A DNA stretch of 64,000 nucleotides from NCBI RefSeq assembly GCF_900580865.1, contig NZ_UTBZ01000026.1:248001-312000 (forward strand), read 5' to 3'. The position numbers and the translations under genes are program-made. Below the pieces are notes generated by a model. That model did no database searches, was not told where the DNA came from, and saw only the letters and a list, made by a program, of their open reading frames with translations. Source of the DNA: Pseudomonas viridiflava. GTDB taxonomy: Bacteria; Pseudomonadota; Gammaproteobacteria; Pseudomonadales; Pseudomonadaceae. Positions 55,639 through 62,687 of the stretch are shown in pieces. Position 1 is the stretch's first letter. The number at the start of each line of letters is the position of its first letter.

Positions 55639-56658
55639 TCAGCGCAGGGCGGCGATCGCGTCTACCGATTCACGGATCAGCGCCGGGCCTTTATAGATGA
55701 AACCAGAATAGATCTGCACCAGGCTCGCACCGGCCAGAATCTTCTCGGCCGCATGCTTGCCTTCAGTAATCCCGCCCGCCGCAATGATCGGCAACCGCCC
55801 CGCCAACTCACCGGCCAGCACCTTCACAGTATTCGTGCTCTTCTCCCGCACCGGCGCACCGGACAAACCGCCCGCCTCGTCGCCATGCTCCATGCCTTCA
55901 ACGCCAACACGGCTCAGGGTGGTGTTGGTCGCGATTACCGCGTCCATACCGGTTTCGATCAGCGCCTGGGCCACCTGCGCGGTTTCTTCATCGGTCATGT
56001 CCGGCGCGATCTTGATCGCCAGCGGCACATGCTTGCCGTGACGCAAGGCCAGCTCGGCGCGACGTGTGGCCAGATCGGCGAGCAACTGCTTGAGCGAATC
56101 GCCGAACTGCAAGCTGCGCAGGCCCGGGGTGTTCGGCGAACTGACGTTGACCGTCACATAGCTGGCGTGGGCGTAGACCTTGTCCAGGCAGATCAGGTAA
56201 TCATCGACCGCACGCTCGACCGGGGTATCGAAGTTCTTGCCGATATTGATGCCCAGCACGCCTTTGTATTTCGCTGCGGCCACACGCGCCAGCAGGTTAT
56301 CGACACCGAGGTTGTTAAAACCCATGCGATTGATGATCGCCTCGGCTTCCGGCAAGCGGAAGATCCGAGGTTTCGGGTTGCCCGGCTGCGGACGCGGGGT
56401 GACGGTGCCGATTTCGACAAAGCCGAAACCCAGTTGCGCGAAGCCATCGATGGCCGCACCGTTCTTGTCCAGACCGGCCGCCAGACCCACCGGGTTCGGA
56501 AACTCCAGGCCCATGACCGTCACCGGCTTCTTCGCCGGCGCCTTGCACAGCAAGCCGTTGAGGCCCAAACGCCCACCCGCGCCGATCAGATCCAGCGACA
56601 GATCGTGGGAGGTTTCCGGGGAAAGTTTGAACAACAGCTGACGGGCCAGGGAATACAT
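55639..56658 (-). CDS. pyrD: Dihydroorotate dehydrogenase (quinone), class 2
   Basis: A 339-residue flavoenzyme of pyrimidine synthesis that oxidises dihydroorotate and passes electrons to ubiquinone at the inner membrane. The N-terminal helical membrane-associating segment ([20 protein letters not shown]) marks class 2. The FMN site includes [15 protein letters not shown] and [11 protein letters not shown]. The catalytic Ser is in [11 protein letters not shown]. The start at 56658 matches other Pseudomonas PyrD proteins; the frame continues upstream without support. Confidence 0.96.
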   Translation of the reverse strand: MYSLARQLLFKLSPETSHDLSLDLIGAGGRLGLNGLLCKAPAKKPVTVMGLEFPNPVGLAAGLDKNGAAIDGFAQLGFGFVEIGTVTPRPQPGNPKPRIFRLPEAEAIINRMGFNNLGVDNLLARVAAAKYKGVLGINIGKNFDTPVERAVDDYLICLDKVYAHASYVTVNVSSPNTPGLRSLQFGDSLKQLLADLATRRAELALRHGKHVPLAIKIAPDMTDEETAQVAQALIETGMDAVIATNTTLSRVGVEGMEHGDEAGGLSGAPVREKSTNTVKVLAGELAGRLPIIAAGGITEGKHAAEKILAGASLVQIYSGFIYKGPALIRESVDAIAALR

Positions 56659-56749
56659 GGGCGGCGATGACTCGGGCGGCGAAAAGAGGCGGCGATTATA
56701 GCCGGGCATCGACCTGCGGCGCGAGGCGCATGCGCAAATCACTGGCACT

Positions 56750-56764
56750 GGCATATGCCTTGCA
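56750..56764 (+). promoter_or_regulatory. Sigma-54 promoter of nasS
   Basis: TGGCATATGCCTTGCA matches the sigma-54 pattern TGGCAC-N5-TTGCA, with GG (56750-56751) and GC (56762-56763) exactly ten bases apart. Transcription would start near 56775. It fits nitrogen control through RpoN and NtrC. Confidence 0.7.
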
Positions 56765-56781
56765 CCTTCCTTGCTATCAGT

Positions 56782-56867
56782 GCGTCGGCCAATGACGGCA
56801 GGCGGGCAAGGACAATGGCGTCGTCCCGGGTTTTGCCTGCGCAAAGTCCGCGGCGACGCTTTTTTTT
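56782..56867 (+). promoter_or_regulatory. ANTAR-type leader and terminator of nasS
   Basis: The first hairpin (about 56783-56804) has the hexaloop AATGAC (56791-56796) on a stem with one G-A mismatch. The second has the hexaloop AATGGC (56814-56819) on a short GAC/GTC stem. Both loops have A at position 1 and G at position 4, and are 23 bases apart. A terminator follows: GCGTCG (56818-56823) with CGACGC (56854-56859) and eight T. The terminator's 5' arm overlaps the second hairpin, so the two exclude each other. Confidence 0.65.
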
Positions 56868-56880
56868 CGAGGTGCGTTGG

Positions 56881-58092
56881 ATGAATGAACCTTCGGTGGG
56901 GCCACTGGCCTGGGTTAACGGCAGCGATGCCCCGGAAAAGACTGCGATCAACCTCGGCTTCATGGCCCTGAGCGACTGCGCCTCGGTCGTCGTTGCGGCC
57001 ACGCAAGGCTTCGCCCAGCCTTACGGGCTGACTCTAAACCTCAAACGCCAGAGCTCCTGGGCCAACCTGCGCGACAAACTGGTCAGCGGCGAACTGGATG
57101 CCGCCCACAGCCTGTACGGCCTGATCTACGCCGTGCACCTGGGCATTGGTGGCGTGGCCTCGACCGATATGGCGGTGCTGATGGGGCTGAACCAGAACGG
57201 TCAGAGCCTCAACCTGTCCCACGGCCTGCAAAACCTCGGCGTGAGCAGTCCTGAAGCACTGGATCGGCACGTGCACCAAAGCCGCGCAAAACTCACCTTT
57301 GCGCAGACCTTTCCCACTGGCACTCATGCGATGTGGCTGTATTACTGGCTGGCAAGCCAGGGCATTCATCCGTTGCAGGATGTCGACAGTGTGGTGGTGC
57401 CACCGCCGCAAATGGTCGCGCACCTGCAAGCCGGACGCATTGATGGTTTTTGCGTCGGCGAACCGTGGGCCGCCAGTGCGGTACAGCAGGATCTCGGCTT
57501 CACCCTGGCGACCAGCCAGACCATCTGGCCCGATCACCCGGAAAAAGTCCTCGGCTGCACCCGCGAATTTGTCGAGCAATACCCGAACACCGCGCGGGCG
57601 CTGGTGATGGCGATCCTTGAAGCCAGCCGCTTCATCGAAGAAAGCCCGGAAAATCGTCGCAGCACCGCGCAGTTGCTCAGTGCGCCGGAGTATCTGGACG
57701 CGCCGCTTGCGTGCATCGAACCGCGTTTTCTCGGTGATTATGCCGATGGCCTCGGCAATCGCTGGCAGGATCCGCACGCGCTGCGTTTTCACGGTAACGG
57801 CGAAGTGAATCTGCCTTATCTGTCGGACGGTATGTGGTTCATGACCCAGTTCCGCCGCTGGGGCCTGCTGCGCGAAGATCCGGATTACCTCGCCGTCGCC
57901 CGCCAGGTTCAGCAACTGGATATCTACCGCGACGCCGCGACCGCTGTCGGCGTGGCGGCGTGGGGCACCGACATGCGCAGCAGCCAGTTGCTCGACGGCA
58001 AAGTCTGGGACGGCAGCGATCCCGCCGGTTATGCGCGCAGTTTCAAGCTGCATGCGTTGAACGACGACGCCCCCCTTCTCGCCCGCCGCTGA
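56881..58092 (+). CDS. nasS: Nitrate-sensing protein NasS (NrtA/CmpA-like)
   Basis: A 403-residue protein of the NrtA/CmpA binding-protein family but without a signal peptide, so cytoplasmic. [20 protein letters not shown] is the characteristic start of the fold. [19 protein letters not shown] and [19 protein letters not shown] line the ligand cleft. NasS binds NasT and releases it when nitrate or nitrite is bound. The start at 56881 has GAGG upstream; the longer frame covers the leader and terminator. It lies 15 bases before nasT. Confidence 0.93.
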   Translation: MNEPSVGPLAWVNGSDAPEKTAINLGFMALSDCASVVVAATQGFAQPYGLTLNLKRQSSWANLRDKLVSGELDAAHSLYGLIYAVHLGIGGVASTDMAVLMGLNQNGQSLNLSHGLQNLGVSSPEALDRHVHQSRAKLTFAQTFPTGTHAMWLYYWLASQGIHPLQDVDSVVVPPPQMVAHLQAGRIDGFCVGEPWAASAVQQDLGFTLATSQTIWPDHPEKVLGCTREFVEQYPNTARALVMAILEASRFIEESPENRRSTAQLLSAPEYLDAPLACIEPRFLGDYADGLGNRWQDPHALRFHGNGEVNLPYLSDGMWFMTQFRRWGLLREDPDYLAVARQVQQLDIYRDAATAVGVAAWGTDMRSSQLLDGKVWDGSDPAGYARSFKLHALNDDAPLLARR

Positions 58093-58107
58093 CAGGAGAC
58101 CGCGAAT

Positions 58108-58683
58108 ATGTTGCGCATTCTGCTGATCAACGACACGGCGAAAAAAGTCGGGCGCCTGAAAGCAGCGCTGACTGAAGCCGGTTTCGAGGTTATCGACGAG
58201 TCCGGCCTGACCATCGACCTGCCCGCGCGCGTCGAAACGGTGCGCCCGGACGTCATTCTGATCGATACCGAGTCACCGAGCCGTGATGTCATGGAACAAG
58301 TGGTGCTGGTCAGCCGCGACCAGCCACGGCCAATCGTGATGTTTACCGATGAACATGACCCGGGGGTGATGCGCCAGGCGATCAAGTCCGGGGTCAGCGC
58401 GTACATCGTCGAAGGCATTCACGCCCAGCGCTTGCAGCCGATTCTCGATGTGGCGATGGCGCGGTTCGAGAGTGATCAGGCGTTGCGTGCGCAGTTGCAG
58501 GCGCGTGATCAGCAATTGGCTGAGCGTAAGCGCATCGAGCTGGCCAAGGGGTTGTTGATGAAGATGAAGGATTGCAATGAGGAAGAGGCTTACACCCTGA
58601 TGCGGCGGCAGGCCATGAGCCGGCAGCAGAAGCTGATTCAGGTGGCGGAACAGATTATTGCGATGAGTGAGTTATTGGGCTGA
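58108..58683 (+). CDS. nasT: ANTAR antitermination regulator NasT
   Basis: A 191-residue regulator with a receiver-like N-terminal domain and a C-terminal RNA-binding ANTAR domain (RIELAKGLLMKMKDCNEEEA, YTLMRRQAMSRQQKL). The receiver has an Asp at position 53 (VILIDTESPS), but the usual switch Lys is not seen in SAYIVEG. That fits control by binding to NasS rather than by phosphorylation. Free NasT binds two-hairpin leaders and prevents termination. Three such leaders are in this window (nasS, nasA, nirB). Confidence 0.95.
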   Translation: MLRILLINDTAKKVGRLKAALTEAGFEVIDESGLTIDLPARVETVRPDVILIDTESPSRDVMEQVVLVSRDQPRPIVMFTDEHDPGVMRQAIKSGVSAYIVEGIHAQRLQPILDVAMARFESDQALRAQLQARDQQLAERKRIELAKGLLMKMKDCNEEEAYTLMRRQAMSRQQKLIQVAEQIIAMSELLG

Positions 58684-58705
58684 GGTGTTCTGACCGCTGA
58701 AGAGC

Positions 58706-59144
58706 CCCTCACCCTAACCCTCTCCCAGAGGGAGAGGGGACCGACCGAGGTGTCTGGCGTCAAACATCGACCTGAAAGACCGAGTCGATTATGGATTCAC
58801 GGCAGAAATCACAGGTCGGCGTACTTCTCGAGCATCCCCCAATCGGTCCCCTCTCCCTCTGGGAGAGGGGACCGACCGAGGTGTCTGGCGTCAAACATCG
58901 ACCTGAAAGACCGAGTCGATTATGGATTCACAGCAGAAATCACAGGTCGGCGTACTTCTCGAGCATCCCCCAATCAGTCCCCTCTCCCTCTGGGAGAGGG
59001 GACCGACCGAGGTGTCTGGCGTCAAACATCGACCTGAAAGACCGAGTCGATTATGGATTCACGGCAGAAATCACAGGTCGGCGTACTTCGCGAGTATCCC
59101 CCAATCAGTCCCCTCTCCCTCTGGGAGAGGGCTAGGGTGAGGGG
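58706..59144. repeat. Tandem array of CCCTCACCC / GGGAGAGGGG elements between nasT and nasA
   Basis: Starts with CCCCTCACCCTAACCCTCTC and ends with GGGAGAGGGCTAGGGTGAGG. Three near-identical units with spacers beginning ACCGACCGAGGTGTCTGGCG recur at an exact 131-base period (58741, 58872, 59003). The right end is 20 bases before the sigma-54 promoter of nasA. Confidence 0.88.
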
Positions 59145-59164
59145 GCTTTTGACTTTCCGGCTGT

Positions 59165-59180
59165 TGGCACAAATCTCGCT
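59165..59180 (+). promoter_or_regulatory. Sigma-54 promoter of nasA
   Basis: TTGGCACAAATCTCGCT has GG (59166-59167) and GC (59178-59179) ten bases apart, and TGGCAC at the -24 element. Transcription would start near 59191, four bases before the first leader hairpin. Confidence 0.72.
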
Positions 59181-59194
59181 ATGTAAAACGCACA

Positions 59195-59278
59195 GGTAAC
59201 CAACGGCGGTTGCCCCACCTACGACAAAGACGTCGCTCACCCGTTCGCCCAACCGGCGCATCAGGTAGCGGCGTTTTT
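59195..59278 (+). promoter_or_regulatory. ANTAR-type leader and terminator of nasA
   Basis: The first hairpin is GGTAACC-AACGGC-GGTTGCC (59195-59214). The second is CGAC-AAAGAC-GTCG (59222-59235). Both hexaloops have A at 1 and G at 4, with a seven-base linker. The terminator stem GTCGCTCACC (59232-59241) with GGTAGCGGC (59264-59272) is followed by TTTTT and overlaps the 3' arm of the second hairpin. NasT bound to the two hairpins would therefore block termination. Confidence 0.78.
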
Positions 59279-59378
59279 GCGTTTTGGCCCCAAAGCTCGG
59301 GGCCGGTGGTGCGGCCGTACGGCGCCCCACCTGCTGTTGCATGACTCCTTTCGAGACTCTTTTCAGCTGAGGTGCGCG

Positions 59379-60590
59379 ATGAATTCAAGCTTCTGGAAAT
59401 CCGGCCACACCCCGACCCTGTTCGCGGCCTTCCTGTATTTCGACCTGAGCTTCATGGTCTGGTATTTGCTCGGCCCGCTGGCGGTGCAAATCGCCGCCGA
59501 CCTGCAGCTAACCACGCAGCAACGCGGCCTCGTTGTCGCCACGCCGATCCTCGCCGGTGCGGTGCTGCGATTTGTGATGGGCATGCTCGCCGATCGGTTG
59601 TCGCCGAAAACCGCCGGCCTGATCGGCCAGGTCATCGTGATCTGCGCATTGTTCGGCGCCTGGAAACTCGGCATCCACAGTTATGAACAAGCGCTGCTAC
59701 TCGGCCTGTTCCTCGGCATGGCCGGCGCCTCGTTTGCCGTCGCCCTGCCACTGGCGTCGCAATGGTACCCGCCACAGCATCAGGGCAAAGCCATGGGCAT
59801 TGCCGGTGCGGGCAACTCCGGCACTGTGTTCGCCGCGCTGCTCGCGCCGGTGCTCGCCGCCGCGTTCGGCTGGAGCAATGTTTTCGGTTTCGCCCTGATC
59901 CCGCTGATCCTGACCCTGGTGCTGTTCGCATGGCTGGCAAAAAACGCCCCTGAGCGGCCGAAAGCCAAAGCCATGGCCGACTACTTCAAAGCCCTGGGCG
60001 ACCGTGACAGTTGGTGGTTCATGTTTTTCTACAGCGTGACCTTCGGCGGCTTCATCGGCCTGGCCAGCGCCCTGCCCGGCTACTTCAACGATCAGTACGG
60101 CTTGAGCCCGGTAACGGCCGGTTACTACACCGCCGCCTGCGTGTTCGGCGGCAGCTTGATGCGGCCGCTGGGTGGCGCGCTGGCTGATCGCTTTGGCGGT
60201 ATCCGCACATTGCTGGCGATGTACACCGTCGCCGCCGTGTGCATCGCCGCGGTCGGTTTCAACTTGCCGAGTTCCTACGCGGCGCTGGCACTTTTCGTCT
60301 GCACCATGCTCGGTTTAGGCGCAGGCAATGGTGCGGTTTTCCAACTGGTGCCGCAGCGTTTTCGTCTGGAGATCGGCGTCATGACCGGGTTGATCGGCAT
60401 GGCCGGCGGCATCGGCGGTTTTGCCTTGGCGGCGGGCATGGGTGCGATCAAACAAAGCACCGGCAGCTATCAACTGGCGTTGTGGTTGTTCGCCAGCCTT
60501 GGCGTGCTGGCATGGTTTGGCCTGCACGGCGTCAAGCGTCGCTGGAGAACTACCTGGGGTTCGGCGGCGGTGACGGCGGCGCGGGTCTGA
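59379..60590 (+). CDS. nasA: Nitrate/nitrite transporter, MFS NNP family
   Basis: A 403-residue major facilitator of the nitrate/nitrite porter family with twelve predicted membrane segments. The signature GIAGAGNSGTVFAALLAP follows GASFAVALPLASQWYP. The second half has GYYTAACVFGGSLMRPLGGA and ADRFGGIRT. The start at 59379 (MNSSFWKSGHTPTL) has GAGGTG upstream; the longer frame would run back into the terminator. It imports nitrate for assimilation and lies six bases before the kinase/phosphatase gene. Confidence 0.94.
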   Translation: MNSSFWKSGHTPTLFAAFLYFDLSFMVWYLLGPLAVQIAADLQLTTQQRGLVVATPILAGAVLRFVMGMLADRLSPKTAGLIGQVIVICALFGAWKLGIHSYEQALLLGLFLGMAGASFAVALPLASQWYPPQHQGKAMGIAGAGNSGTVFAALLAPVLAAAFGWSNVFGFALIPLILTLVLFAWLAKNAPERPKAKAMADYFKALGDRDSWWFMFFYSVTFGGFIGLASALPGYFNDQYGLSPVTAGYYTAACVFGGSLMRPLGGALADRFGGIRTLLAMYTVAAVCIAAVGFNLPSSYAALALFVCTMLGLGAGNGAVFQLVPQRFRLEIGVMTGLIGMAGGIGGFALAAGMGAIKQSTGSYQLALWLFASLGVLAWFGLHGVKRRWRTTWGSAAVTAARV

Positions 60591-60595
60591 AGCGT

Positions 60596-62266
60596 ATGGC
60601 CCTGCAACTGAGTTTCGCCGAAGCCAGCGCCACCGGCCCGCGCGCGGAGAATCAGGACGCTTTGCGCCTGGTCACCCCCGCGCCGGCGCTGGCGGCAAGC
60701 AAAGGTTTTCTGTTCGCCATCGCCGATGGCGTCAGCCAGTGTGCCGATGGCGGACTGGCTGCGCGTTCGACCTTGCAGGCCTTGGCGCTCGACTACTACG
60801 CCACGCCGGAAACCTGGAGCGTGGCGCAGGCACTGGATCGCCTGCTGCTTGCGCAAAACCGCTGGTTACAAGCCAACGGTGGTGGGCAACCGTTGCTCAC
60901 GACGGTCAGCGCCTTGGTCATGCGTGGTCGGCGTTTTACTCTCGCCCACGTCGGCGATTGCCGGGTGTATCGCTGGCAAGCCGACAGCTTGCAGCGAATC
61001 TCTGAGGATCACGTTTGGGAACAGCAAGGCATGCAACATGTGCTCAAACGCGCGCTGGGGCTGGATCAGCATCTGGTGCTGGATTTTCTCGATGGCGAAC
61101 TGCGTGAGGGCGAAAGCTTTGTGCTGCTCAGCGACGGTGTCTGGTCAACGCTGGGCGATACCGCGATTGCGGCGATTCTGCGCGATCAACCGGATCTGCA
61201 CAGCGCCGCGCAAACGCTGGTCAATGCCGCGCATCTGGCGGGGAGCCAGGACAATGCAAGTGCATTGCTGGTGCGCGTCGATGCGCTGGGTGAAGCGAAT
61301 ATCGGCGATGCATTGATTCATTTGCAGCAATGGCCCCTGCCGCCGCCGCTGAAACCTGGCCAATCCTTCGAGGGCTGGCAGGTTCAGGGGATTGTCGCTA
61401 AGAGCCAGCAATCGCTGCTGTATCGGGTTGTCGATGGGCAAGGTCAGACGTGGTTGCTGAAAACCCTGCCGTCGCGCAGCGCCGATGATCCTCACGCCGG
61501 GCAGGCGCTGCTGTCCGAGGAATGGTTCCTGAAACGTGTGGCCGGACGGCATTTTCCTGAAGTCCATACGTGCGGCCACCGTCAGCATTTGTACTACGTG
61601 ATGCGCGAATATTCCGGGACGACGCTGGCGCAGCTGTTTCAGCAGTTCGGCCCATTGCCGCTGGCGCAGTGGCAGGACATCGCCGAGCGTTTGTTGCGCG
61701 CGGTCGGGCTGCTGCATCGGCGGCAGATTCTGCACCGCGACATCAAACCGGAAAATCTGCATGTGGGCGACGACGGTGAGTTGCGCCTGCTGGATTTTGG
61801 CCTGGCGTATTGTCCGGGACTGTCCGAAGACGCGCCGTCGACGCTGCCGGGAACACCAAGCTTTATCGCCCCGGAAGCGTTTCGCGGTGATCCGCCGAGT
61901 GCGCAGCAGGATTTGTACGCGGTCGGTGTGACCCTTTATTTCCTGCTCACGGGGCATTTTCCCTATGGCGAGATCGAAGCGTTTCAGCGGCCGCGATTTG
62001 GTGTGGCGGTGAGTGCCAGTCGCTATCGGCCTGATCTGCCGGAGTGGCTCGCACATAGCCTCGAGCGTGGAGTGGCGGCTGATCCGCTGATGCGCTTTGA
62101 AACGGCTGAAGAATGGTTGCTGGTGCTGGAACAGGGCGAGCGGCGGAGTTTGAGCGTGCGGCCAAGGCCCTTGTTGGAGCGAGAGCCTTTGAAGGTCTGG
62201 CGGTCCATGGCATTGGTGGCTTTGTTGGGGAATCTGGTGCTGCTGGTATTGCTGTTTCACAGTTAA
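60596..62266 (+). CDS. Bifunctional PP2C phosphatase and Ser/Thr protein kinase
   Basis: A 556-residue fusion. Residues about 1-235 form a PP2C phosphatase with the metal-binding acidic motifs ENQDALRLV, IADGVSQCADGG, LAHVGDCRVYRW, LSDGVWSTL and SQDNASALLV. Residues about 255-520 form a Hanks-type kinase with TWLLKTLP (Lys), HRDIKPENLHV, LLDFGLAYC, GTPSFIAPEAF and DLYAVGVTLYFLLTG. The C terminus is one membrane segment (MALVALLGNLVLLVLLFHS), so it is probably tail-anchored. It follows nasA by five bases, as in P. aeruginosa (PA1782). Its substrate and role in nitrate use are unknown. Confidence 0.93.
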   Translation: MALQLSFAEASATGPRAENQDALRLVTPAPALAASKGFLFAIADGVSQCADGGLAARSTLQALALDYYATPETWSVAQALDRLLLAQNRWLQANGGGQPLLTTVSALVMRGRRFTLAHVGDCRVYRWQADSLQRISEDHVWEQQGMQHVLKRALGLDQHLVLDFLDGELREGESFVLLSDGVWSTLGDTAIAAILRDQPDLHSAAQTLVNAAHLAGSQDNASALLVRVDALGEANIGDALIHLQQWPLPPPLKPGQSFEGWQVQGIVAKSQQSLLYRVVDGQGQTWLLKTLPSRSADDPHAGQALLSEEWFLKRVAGRHFPEVHTCGHRQHLYYVMREYSGTTLAQLFQQFGPLPLAQWQDIAERLLRAVGLLHRRQILHRDIKPENLHVGDDGELRLLDFGLAYCPGLSEDAPSTLPGTPSFIAPEAFRGDPPSAQQDLYAVGVTLYFLLTGHFPYGEIEAFQRPRFGVAVSASRYRPDLPEWLAHSLERGVAADPLMRFETAEEWLLVLEQGERRSLSVRPRPLLEREPLKVWRSMALVALLGNLVLLVLLFHS

Positions 62267-62280
62267 ATCGAGTCGCGCCA

Positions 62281-62357
62281 TTCGCGAGCAAGCTCGCTCC
62301 CACATGGGATCTGTGGTGTTCACAAACCTCCTGTGGGAGCGAGCTTGCTCGCGAAGG
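62281..62357. repeat. REP inverted pair (GAGCGAGCTTGCTCGCGAA variant)
   Basis: TTCGCGAGCAAGCTCGCTCC and the inverted GGAGCGAGCTTGCTCGCGAA flank about 37 bases. It follows the kinase stop codon and ends the nasA transcript region ahead of the nirB promoter. Confidence 0.9.
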
Positions 62358-62482
62358 CGCCCGCCCAATCACCACAAATCCACCTTCCTGCATGCCCCAC
62401 GAACGAGCAACCCGCTTCGAATCAGTGCAAAAAATCACCCTAAAAAACTGCCAAACCCAATAAAACCGCCACCTCTGCCACT

Positions 62483-62498
62483 TGGCACAACCACTGCA
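62483..62498 (+). promoter_or_regulatory. Sigma-54 promoter of nirB
   Basis: TTGGCACAACCACTGCAT has GG (62484-62485) and GC (62496-62497) ten bases apart. TGGCAC and TGCA match both elements well. Transcription would start near 62509. Confidence 0.75.
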
Positions 62499-62529
62499 TT
62501 ACCCCAACCAACACACACATAAAGCCCAA

Positions 62530-62617
62530 CCTTCAACGACGAAGGCTGCGCTTCCCGAGAGAACGGGACCAGGACAAAGGCGTCCTCGCTAGGCAACTAG
62601 CGGGACGCCTTTTTTTG
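62530..62617 (+). promoter_or_regulatory. ANTAR-type leader and terminator of nirB
   Basis: The hairpins are CCTTC-AACGAC-GAAGG (62530-62545) and TCCCG-AGAGAA-CGGGA (62553-62568). Both hexaloops have A at 1 and G at 4, with a seven-base linker. They are followed by a strong terminator (62578-62617): AGGCGTCC, a second stem part with loop GCAA, GGACGCCT, and seven T. NasT-dependent antitermination of nirB is inferred. Confidence 0.8.
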
Positions 62618-62687
62618 TTTGCGCAAAATTTCTCGAGCAAGGCCTGACTGCCCATAAGAGGCCAGCCGCAGCTCCCCGGAGAACCTG

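Noticed and set aside
58749..59140. Repetitive protein frames (58750-59140) with KHRPERPSRLWIH repeats
   Set aside because: They translate the 131-base tandem repeats, whose differences show no sign of protein-level selection.
58706..59144. CRISPR-like regular spacing of repeats
   Set aside because: The spacers are identical rather than unique, the repeat unit is over 100 bases, and no cas genes are present.
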